A DNA stretch of 64,000 nucleotides from Agreia pratensis (GTDB lineage Bacteria > Actinomycetota > Actinomycetes > Actinomycetales > Microbacteriaceae). The notes under the pieces were generated by a model, which had not been told where the DNA came from, did not search any database, and was given only the letters and a program-made list of their open reading frames with translations. This document shows positions 1 through 8,100 of this stretch, in pieces. The translations under genes and the position numbers were made by a program. The stretch's first letter is position 1. Every line of letters starts with the position of its first letter. The DNA lies in the NCBI RefSeq assembly GCF_900177685.1, contig NZ_FXAY01000001.1, positions 992,001-1,056,000 of the forward strand, written 5' to 3'.

Positions 1-64
1 AAACCGGTCTGCCGCTCGGCGTACGGCTGAGTTCAGCCTGCCAACTCGCTCGATCATTCAGATC

Positions 65-80
65 TTTCACTTCAGTGAAA
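65..80. promoter_or_regulatory. Candidate operator palindrome upstream of the esterase
   Basis: TTTCACT-TC-AGTGAAA: two perfect 7-bp arms around a 2-bp centre, 30 bp before the GTG start at 110. The position suits a repressor site overlapping the promoter or leader. No regulator gene is visible in the window upstream, so the binding protein is unknown. Confidence 0.4.
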
Positions 81-109
81 CATGAGATGGTGTCACCAGG
101 AGGCGCGCT

Positions 110-1438
110 GTGCTGGATTGGTTCTACAACATCAACATCGTTGATGGTCCGCTTCCTCTCGTGATCTGGGCGATCACCGTCGCCGGCGTAGTTCTGCTTC
201 TCATCCGACGGCCCAGCCGGCGATGGCTGTTCCTGGCTGTCGGCAGCATGCTGACCGGCGCCGCCCTGGGCCTGGCCGTCGAGATCATCGTCGACGCCAC
301 CGGCGTGGTCGGTGTGCCGCTGCCCTCTCCAACAGCCCCGTGGCTCGCCGCCCTGTGCGCGGCCATCGGTCTTGCCTGCATGAACATCGTCAGAACGTCG
401 CGTCGCCGAAAAGTCGCCGCTGTGGCCCTCATCGTCTTTTCGGTGCTGTCGGCGGGTCTTGGCATCAATGCCGGGTTCGGCATCAATCGCACGATCGGAT
501 CGGCCTTCGGCGTCTCTACCGGGGCGGCGATCGAAGGACTCACCCGACCCAAACAGGTCGGCCCCGCCCCCGTTCCCGTCGTCACCGCACCCCTCTACGA
601 GAGTTGGAATCCGCCGGCCGACATGCCCACCACGGGCAAGACCGGACTGCTCACCGGTGCTGACGCGATAGCGTCGAGCACGGCGTTCGTGCCCCGCGAA
701 GCATCGATCTACCTTCCGCCGGCGGCTCAGGTAGCCAATCCGCCCGCGCTTCCGCTGGTGGTCATGATGATGGGCCAGCCCGGAAATCCCCAGCCGGATT
801 TCATCGCCGCCGCACTCGACGAGGTGGCAGCGAAGAACAAGGGACTCGCTCCCATCGTGATCATCGCCGATCAACTCGGCGACCCGAACACCGACCCTGT
901 CTGCGCCGACTCCGCCAGATATGGCGGCGTCGACACCTACTTCAACAAAGACATCGTCGCCTACGCGAAGAGCACACTGCACATCGTGCAGGACCCTCGA
1001 TATTGGACGATTGCCGGGTACTCGAACGGCGGGGCCTGCGCATTCACCTGGGCGAGCAAGTATCCGGAGATCTGGGGCAATGTCGTCGATATCTCGGGCA
1101 ACGAGTGGCCCGGAGACGAGAACGAGACGGCCGCCATCGCCGACGGATACGGCGGAGACGCCGACGCTTTCGCAGCTGCGAAGCCCGCGGCTTGGCTCGA
1201 GAAGAACGCCGGCAAATTCACTACGCACGTGGCGATCTTCACCGCGGGCGAGAACGACCCGGAGTACACGCAGTTCGCGGTCAACAATGCCGCTCTGGCC
1301 GAGGCAGCCGGTTTCACGACCAAGAACTATGTCGTGCCAGGCGCCGATCATGTGGTGACGGCCTTGCGTGGCGGACTTCCCCATGCCTTCACCGAGCTCT
1401 ACCCACGGCTAGGACTCGCTGCACCCCCTTCGCCGTGA
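110..1438 (+). CDS. Membrane-anchored alpha/beta-hydrolase (esterase D / antigen 85-like)
   Basis: Seen: the first ~130 residues contain about four hydrophobic segments (roughly 10-33, 41-65, 75-95, 105-130). A soluble domain from ~150 carries the nucleophile elbow GYSNGG (Ser305), a later acidic AGENDPE stretch and a GADH histidine, which together fit a Ser-Asp-His triad. Family knowledge: this layout is common in actinobacterial putative esterases related to antigen 85 mycolyltransferases and esterase D; these act outside the membrane on acyl or ester substrates. The start is GTG at 110, because AGGAGG lies at 98-103, 6 nt upstream. The substrate cannot be inferred. It stands alone, with a same-strand gene 130 bp downstream. 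Confidence 0.8.
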   Translation: MLDWFYNINIVDGPLPLVIWAITVAGVVLLLIRRPSRRWLFLAVGSMLTGAALGLAVEIIVDATGVVGVPLPSPTAPWLAALCAAIGLACMNIVRTSRRRKVAAVALIVFSVLSAGLGINAGFGINRTIGSAFGVSTGAAIEGLTRPKQVGPAPVPVVTAPLYESWNPPADMPTTGKTGLLTGADAIASSTAFVPREASIYLPPAAQVANPPALPLVVMMMGQPGNPQPDFIAAALDEVAAKNKGLAPIVIIADQLGDPNTDPVCADSARYGGVDTYFNKDIVAYAKSTLHIVQDPRYWTIAGYSNGGACAFTWASKYPEIWGNVVDISGNEWPGDENETAAIADGYGGDADAFAAAKPAAWLEKNAGKFTTHVAIFTAGENDPEYTQFAVNNAALAEAAGFTTKNYVVPGADHVVTALRGGLPHAFTELYPRLGLAAPPSP

Positions 1439-1568
1439 CCCACAGGCTGAGAGCCGGCTCTGGAATTACTCGGCATCTCCCTACTTTCCAACGGTCGCCA
1501 TCTTCCGTTCAACGCCCGTTCATCGCACCGTCGATTGATCAGGAAAAACGCGGAGAAAACTCGACGCC

Positions 1569-3494
1569 GTGCCCGAACACACCGAAAATCACGATCGTCC
1601 CGGCCTCTCTCGCCGTGGGTTCCTGGCCGCCAGCGGAGCCGTGGGCGCCCTGGCCGCAGCCGGTATGGGCTCTGCCGCGCCCGCCGCGGCGTCACCCTCC
1701 ACTGCCGGCCCGCTGATAGCCGCAGCATCGTCGGCGCAGGCCGCCTCCACCTCCGCGGTCTCCGCGAAGAAGTGGTCGCCCGACCTCCCGTCACCGCGGT
1801 TCACCTTCGCGGTGATGCCCGACACCCAGTACATGTTCGATGGAGCATCGATCGATCCGAAGCCGCTTCGCGCCTCGCTGCACTATCTGCTGTCGGAGCA
1901 GAAACGACAGAACATCGTGTTTCTCGCACACCTGGGCGACCTGACCCAGAACGGCGCCGCCGCCGAGATGGCCGCCTCGGGTGCTGAATTCGCGGTCCTC
2001 GACAAAGCCGGCGCGGCCTACAGCGTGCTGGCAGGCAATCACGACATCGATTCGTCGACCGACGATCAGCGAGGACAGACGGCATACCTCGATGTGTTCG
2101 GGCCATCGAGATTCAGCGGTTCAGACAGCTTCGTCGACTCGTCGCCCGACGGCTACAACACGGCGCACCGGTTCACTGCCGCAGGACGCGAGTGGCTCGT
2201 TCTCGCGCTCGACTGGCGAACCAGTTCCGGCGGTCTCGCATGGGCGCACTCCGTACTGGCGGCACATCCCGAATCACCGGTCATCCTTACCTCGCACACG
2301 CTCGTCGACTCGGCCGCTGACGGCTCGGCAGCATTCGACGAGTATGGGCAGGGCCTCTGGGACTCGTTCATCGCCAGTCACGACCAGATCTTCTTGACCC
2401 TCAACGGCCACTACTGGGGACCGGGTCGCACGACGGCCGTCAATGCGGCCGGGCACACCGTCGACCTGCACCTCACGAACTACCAGAACCGCTACTACGG
2501 CGGCGCGGCGATGATCAGGCTCTACCACTTCGACATGGAACGCAATGTGATCGACGTCGAGACGCTCTCGCCCTTCCTGATCGACGGCGGACTGAAGACA
2601 CCGAACGAGCTCGCCGAGCAGGAGACGAGCCTGAGCGGCGACATCGACCGATTCACCGTGCAGATCGACTTCACCGAACGGTTCTCGGCATTCGCGCCAG
2701 TGGCCGCTCGCCCGGCGCGCTCAGCGCAGAGCATGCTCGTCTCCGGCACGACCGCCTATTGGCGATTCGATGGTCAGCCGAACGGCGCGACGGTGAGCGG
2801 TTCGACGCGCGTGGCCGATCTGAGCGGAAACGGCAACGATCTCATCGTCGCGGGTCGGCCCGGCGCAGTCGCCGGCGCCCTCCTCTGGTCGGATACCCAT
2901 CATCCCGACCAGCCGGGCGCGGGCAGCCTGGCGCTGACCGGCGGTCGGCCCGGCGGCGACTACCTGAAGACCGTCGATCAGGCACCGCTGAACAGCAACC
3001 AGTTCCTCCGCGGCTATACGGTCGAGGCTTTCTTGTTTCTGCCCGCCACATTCGACGGCAGCGCGAACGGATTCTGCGCCCTCCTGTCTCAGTCGTCATC
3101 TGCCGGCGAAGCGGGTAAGGCGCACTCCAGCAGCGGCGACCCGCAAGAGCCCTCGGTCACGTTGAGCCTCTCCGGCGACCGAGAGCTGCAGTGGTGTGTC
3201 TACCCCGCCAGCCAGGACGGCTCGCTCACGAACTGGGGCCACGAGCTGCCCCTCGCCGCCTGGTGGCACGTCGCGATCGTCAACAACGGCAAACACACGA
3301 CGATGTTCGTCGACGGATGCCCTGTCGCACGAAACCCCTCGACGACGAACAACGGTCTGGCGGTGGTCGGCCAGCCCTGGCTGCTCGGTGGCTACAACTA
3401 CGGCGGCAAACTCGATCAGGTCTTCGTCGGCAATATCGGAGACGTCAGATTAGCCGAACGAGCCCTCGATCCGAGCGAGTTCATGATCGCCTAG
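1569..3494 (+). CDS. Tat-exported calcineurin-like phosphoesterase with C-terminal LamG-type domain
   Basis: Seen: the N-terminus has a twin-arginine signal (LSRRGFLAASG, residues 13-23) followed by an Ala-rich stretch. The metallophosphoesterase motifs follow in order: MPDTQ, HLGDLTQNG, GNHD (residues 156-159), a LTSH histidine and LNGHYWG. The last ~230 residues (YWRFDG... VEAFLFLP... GGYNYGGKLDQVFVGNIGDVRL) look like a concanavalin/LamG carbohydrate-binding sandwich. Inference: a secreted dinuclear-metal hydrolase of phosphate esters, held on a glycan or surface. Start GTG at 1569 has a GGAGAA-type site just upstream. The 641-aa length suits a two-domain secreted enzyme. The actual substrate is unknown. 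Confidence 0.85.
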   Translation: MPEHTENHDRPGLSRRGFLAASGAVGALAAAGMGSAAPAAASPSTAGPLIAAASSAQAASTSAVSAKKWSPDLPSPRFTFAVMPDTQYMFDGASIDPKPLRASLHYLLSEQKRQNIVFLAHLGDLTQNGAAAEMAASGAEFAVLDKAGAAYSVLAGNHDIDSSTDDQRGQTAYLDVFGPSRFSGSDSFVDSSPDGYNTAHRFTAAGREWLVLALDWRTSSGGLAWAHSVLAAHPESPVILTSHTLVDSAADGSAAFDEYGQGLWDSFIASHDQIFLTLNGHYWGPGRTTAVNAAGHTVDLHLTNYQNRYYGGAAMIRLYHFDMERNVIDVETLSPFLIDGGLKTPNELAEQETSLSGDIDRFTVQIDFTERFSAFAPVAARPARSAQSMLVSGTTAYWRFDGQPNGATVSGSTRVADLSGNGNDLIVAGRPGAVAGALLWSDTHHPDQPGAGSLALTGGRPGGDYLKTVDQAPLNSNQFLRGYTVEAFLFLPATFDGSANGFCALLSQSSSAGEAGKAHSSSGDPQEPSVTLSLSGDRELQWCVYPASQDGSLTNWGHELPLAAWWHVAIVNNGKHTTMFVDGCPVARNPSTTNNGLAVVGQPWLLGGYNYGGKLDQVFVGNIGDVRLAERALDPSEFMIA

Positions 3495-3565
3495 CCGACG
3501 TCCACCTCTTCAGCCGCAGACTCGAAGGCGGCAGGCTCGAAGATCGTGGGTCGTTCGGTGCGTTC

Positions 3566-3595
3566 GTGTTTGAGCGCGCCGTGTTTGAGCGCGCC
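3566..3595. repeat. 15-bp perfect tandem duplication
   Basis: GTGTTTGAGCGCGCC occurs twice head to tail in the gap between the phosphoesterase and the 3' end of the convergent HNH gene. It looks like a simple replication-slippage duplication; no function is apparent. Confidence 0.6.
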
Positions 3596-3613
3596 GTAAT
3601 CGCTGTTTGTCCT

Positions 3614-4918
3614 CTAGAAAGGGCAGTCCGCGAGATACTCCTCCGATCCTGTCGATCTGGCCGCGGTAGTGATGGCGTCTTCGAGTTGTTTCGGTGCGGG
3701 TCGCATCCGTCCTTCCGGGCGGACCGTGTACTGGTAGCCCGCTGGCGACGTCGCCGTCAGGGTGTCGTCTCCGTTCTGCACGATCTGCCACCTCGTGTGG
3801 TGTTTCACTCGGTGGTGCGCCTGGCTCAACGGCGCCAAGTTCTCCGGGATCGTGTCCCCTCCGTAGGCGTGGTCCTCGGTGTGGTCGATATCGGCCTGCT
3901 CTGACGGGACGGTGCAGCCGGGGAACACGCATGTCGGGTGCACTAACCGGGCGTGGTCGATCATCTTTCGTGTGGGCCGATAATCCCTCGGGTCGGTGGT
4001 CAGGATGCGCCCGGTGATCGGGTCGGTGAGGATCCGCCGCCACGACGTCGCCTCCGCCGTCAGCTGCGCCGCGGTGGCGGGGTCGATGGGCCCGTAGCCG
4101 CGAAGGATCGCCGCCTCCTCGCCAACACCCAGCAGCGTCATCGCCGGGACCATCACGTGCACCCTGCCGCGGACACCGCGGGTCGCACCGGGGATGGAGG
4201 TTTCGCCGTTGAGCATCAGGTCGGTGAGGGCATCGAGTTTCAGGTGCGTCATGCTCCGCGGATCGCCCCCAGCCCTGAGACCTGCCGCCAACCGAGTCGC
4301 CCGGTCGGTGATGGCGTGAATCTCAGGTGCCGGAGCGAACAGGGTCAGATACGCCATGCCATCCGCCGCCGGATCGGCATAGATGCGCCGGGTCGCTGCT
4401 GCCTTCTCCGCCCGTTCGACCGCGGTGGTGGGTTGGGCGATCTCGACTTGGGCTCTTGCTTTGCGGTCGAGTTGCTTCGGATTCACCTCCGCGGCCAGCG
4501 CCGCGAGTGTGGTGTCGTACGCCACCAGCGCCTCACCCTGAAGGCCGTCGGCGTGCTTCGCGATGACCTCGGCGTGCTCCCACGACACAGCACCGGCCGC
4601 CACTGCGGCGAGTGTGGTGGGGAGATCATCCACGAGAGCAGTGCTGGTGTCGATCAGAGTCGCGGCGCGATACTCGGTGCGGCGGGTGAGCTGGGCGAGT
4701 TCGGTGAACAACTCGACCCTCTCGACCCGGGCGGTCGACCACACAGGCCCACCGGAAGAGGTATCTGTTGGTGCCTGCCTGTGCAGGTGATGAGCAGCGT
4801 CGGTGACGCGTCTGGCCCTGATGGCAGACAGTCGGGCTATCTGCTGATCGAGGGCGGCGACCTCTTCGAGCGCGACCACGTACGGGTCGGGTTCGAGGAG
4901 CGGAATGGTGGATGTCAT
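3614..4918 (-). CDS. DUF222 / HNH endonuclease domain protein
   Basis: Seen: a long helical N-terminal part (residues ~10-280; typical DUF222 stretches such as AVSWEHAEVIAKHADG) and a C-terminal HNH module with CVFPGC, then DIDHTEDHAYGG, NLAPLSQAHHRVKHH. The paired cysteines and the D-H/N-H residues fit a beta-beta-alpha metal fold. Family knowledge: 13E12/DUF222-HNH proteins are multicopy in high-GC actinobacteria; their role is not settled and most are not proven homing enzymes. The longest reading frame begins at a TTG (4930); I prefer the ATG at 4918, although neither has a clear Shine-Dalgarno. It is divergent from the helicase. Confidence 0.85.
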   Translation of the reverse strand: MTSTIPLLEPDPYVVALEEVAALDQQIARLSAIRARRVTDAAHHLHRQAPTDTSSGGPVWSTARVERVELFTELAQLTRRTEYRAATLIDTSTALVDDLPTTLAAVAAGAVSWEHAEVIAKHADGLQGEALVAYDTTLAALAAEVNPKQLDRKARAQVEIAQPTTAVERAEKAAATRRIYADPAADGMAYLTLFAPAPEIHAITDRATRLAAGLRAGGDPRSMTHLKLDALTDLMLNGETSIPGATRGVRGRVHVMVPAMTLLGVGEEAAILRGYGPIDPATAAQLTAEATSWRRILTDPITGRILTTDPRDYRPTRKMIDHARLVHPTCVFPGCTVPSEQADIDHTEDHAYGGDTIPENLAPLSQAHHRVKHHTRWQIVQNGDDTLTATSPAGYQYTVRPEGRMRPAPKQLEDAITTAARSTGSEEYLADCPF

Positions 4919-5151
4919 GTGAGAAGTCAAACAGCAGCCACCGACACTGGGATGGAACTCCCATTCTACGCTTGATCAGGGAATATCACTGTTGATAAAT
5001 CCCCGAGGGTGCTCCCTGTGGAGGAGCAGATGACGCCAGTGAGCGAGTCCGAGGTCGTACGAGGCCGCGCCTCGATTTCACCAAGCACGGCTCGGCACAT
5101 CCGCCCCACGCAGAGCAGCGGCGACACTGGATGCAAGGGGAGATAGGCACC

Positions 5152-8100
5152 ATGACCAACAACACCGGCGAGCCAGTCAGGCGCGCACCGAGACACGCGG
5201 CACCGATCATCGACGGCTCTGAACCCGTGCGCGACGCCCTCATCGAAGATGCTCCCACCCAAGACGCTCCCCTGAGCGACGCTCCTCCCGTCGACGCTCC
5301 CATCGACCCCGAAGACGCCGTCGTGCTCAGCCGCCTCGAGCGTAACGACGACTCCCCCGCGCGCGTGCGCAACTGGAAGCGCGACCTGCTCGACCTCACC
5401 CTGCGCAATCCGCTGCTCAATATGCCGCGCACCCAGAAAGTGCTCGACCTCGTCGTGCCGCCGGGCCTGCTCCCCTCGATCGACGACGCTGTGCACGCGG
5501 GCCGCAAGCTCCGCCTCTCGAGCGGGCTCGACGCATCCGGCCGCAAGCGGGTCGACGGCATCGACTCGCACACGCCGCTCGCGCACGACGAACTGAGCGC
5601 CGTCTTCCGCACCTCGCGCACGCTCTTCTCTCAGCTCGATGACGAGAAGCACCGCAAGCAGCTGCGGGCGATGAAGCGCGAGGCCGAGTCTCTCGAGCAA
5701 GAGACAGGCAGCAACTACCTGTACCTCACGCTCGGCACGCTGATTCACACACGACCGGATGGGCGCGAGGCCCGCGCGCCCCTGTTCCTCATGCCGGTCC
5801 GGCTCACCGGCGGCCTCTCGTTCACCCCCTACTTTCTCGCCGCCGAGGACGACGACCTCGCGACGCCGAACCTGTGTCTCTTGCAGTGGTTCGAGACCAC
5901 GCAGGGGCTCGACCTCTCTGAGCTGCGCGAGCCGGCCATCGACGACTCCGGAATCGCGATCGAGGCGGTGTTCGACGGCATCCGCCGCCAGCTGGCCGAA
6001 GCCGAGCTGCCCTACCGGCTCGAGGAGTCGGTGAGCCTCGCCATCCTGCGCTTCTCGACCTTTCAGATCTGGAAGGATCTCGAGCGCAACTGGCGCTCCC
6101 TTCTCTCGAACCCCGTGGTCAGGCACCTGGTCGAGCGGCCGGGTGAGACGTTCGTCGAACCGGCCGGCAATGCCCGCCCAGAGATCGACGAGGCCGCTCT
6201 GAGGCTGCCGATCGCGGCCGACGGCTCTCAGATGGCCGCCGTCGTGCGCGCCACGAGCGGCCAGTCGTTCGTTCTCGAGGGCCCTCCGGGCACTGGCAAG
6301 TCGCAGACCATCACGAACCTCATCGCCCACGCGCTCACAGAGGGCAAGACGGTGCTGTTCGTCGCCGAGAAGCAGGCCGCCCTCGAGGTCGTGAAGCGAC
6401 GGCTCGATCGGATCGGCCTCGGCACGTTCAGCCTCGAACTGCACGGCGCCAAACAGTCGATGAACACGATCCGCGAGCAGCTGCGCGAGTCGTTGCGCCT
6501 GCGCGTGCCGACCGATCCGCACGCCTGGGCCCTGGCCGACACCCGGTTGCGTTCGGCGATCGCCGAGCTCGACCGGCATCCGGCGCGGGTTCACTCACCC
6601 AACGCGCTGGGCTACACGGTGTGGTCGGCCTACGATGCTCTAGCGACCCTCGGCGAAGGTCCTACCGCGGCGGTGCCCGCGAACTGGCTCACCACAACCC
6701 CCGCCGAGAGCCCCACTATTCTCACCCGCGACTTCCGCGACGCCGCGCAGCGCTTCGGGCTGCGCGCCGGCCACCCGTGGCTCATCGCCGGGGCGACCGA
6801 TCCGGCCCAGCTGCAGGTCGCGCCGGTCACCGATTCGCTGCGCGACCTCGCCGCCGTGCGACCCCGCCTCGACGGGCTCTCGCCCGAGGCACGCCTCGCT
6901 CTCGGAGACCTCCGCCCGGCGACCGAGCTGCCCGTCGCATCCCGCCTGCTCGAGGCCCGCTCTCGTGGCCTTCTGCCCGCGACCGACGCGCTCGCGACCA
7001 TCGACCGATCGACCTGGCGCGAGGCATCCGAGGCCCTGCGCGCCGGCCTCGTCGACTACCTCGAGCGTCACGCCGCCGTGCTCCACAGCGTCTCGCCCGC
7101 GGCGATCGAGGCACCCAAACTCGACGAGTGGGCCGAGCGATCGGCCGCCCTCGACGCCGCCTGGTTCGTGCCCGAGCTGCGTCGCCGTTCGATCCGATCA
7201 GCCATGCGGCCGCTGCTTCGCGCCGGATTCGAGCCGAGCGGCAAGGCGGTCACGCCGCTGCTCGTCGGGCTTCAGGCCGCACGATCGGATGCGCAGGAGC
7301 TGCAGCGCCAGGCCGCTGCTCTGGCGGGTCTCGTTGTTCCTGCCGGCTGGCAGCCCTACGCGCCCGACGCGAAGAACATGCTCGACACAGCCGTGCGCAC
7401 CTCGCTCGGCTCGGTCTGGTTGGCGAAGCGCACCCCGCGGGCCTGGGGCTGGATCTCGACCGCACGCGACGGCGGCGAGGCCGAAACCGCAGTGCGCGAC
7501 GGAGCAATCGTGCGCGACATCGATGAAAGCTGGAACCGCTGGCTCGCCGCCATCGGAGCCACAGGACTCACGGTTCGGCAGTGGGCGCACGGCCGCGACT
7601 GGGTCTCTGCGTGGGCCACCGACGAGGTCGCCTGGCTGATCGACGTGCGCGCCACCGGGCTGCTGCAGCTACAGCGCTTCACCGAGACCAGGCGCCAGCT
7701 AGAGCACCTGCGCGAACTGGGCCTCGCGGGCTTCAGCACGCAGTTGGCGACCGGCCAGATCGAGGCAGCCGACGCATCCGAAGCCCTTCTGCGAGGGCTC
7801 GCCACCGCGTCGCTCGACGAGCGACTGGCGGCGACCCAACTCGACAGTTTCGATGGCGACGCTCAGGACAGGCACGTCTCTGCCTACCGAGATCAGGGCG
7901 CCTTGGTGCGCGAACAGCTGCGCAGCGAGCTCGCCTCAGAGCTGCTCGCCGCGCGCCCCTTCGACGCCGACGAGCTGCGCGGCGAGGTGGCCGAACTCGC
8001 TCGCCAGATCGAGCGCAAGCGCGGGGGCCTCGCCTTCCGCGAGGTGGCCCGCCGCTACCCGCGAGCGCTCACGTCGATCGTTCCGGTGTTCCTGATGAGC

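Noticed and set aside
3614-4918. Homing endonuclease or mobile intron
   Set aside because: DUF222-HNH proteins are common chromosomal genes in actinobacteria; there is no interrupted host gene, intron or inverted repeat around it.
4966-6594. 542-codon minus-strand frame over the start of the helicase
   Set aside because: Composition typical of antisense frames and no ribosome site; it also covers the DUF4011 domain code.
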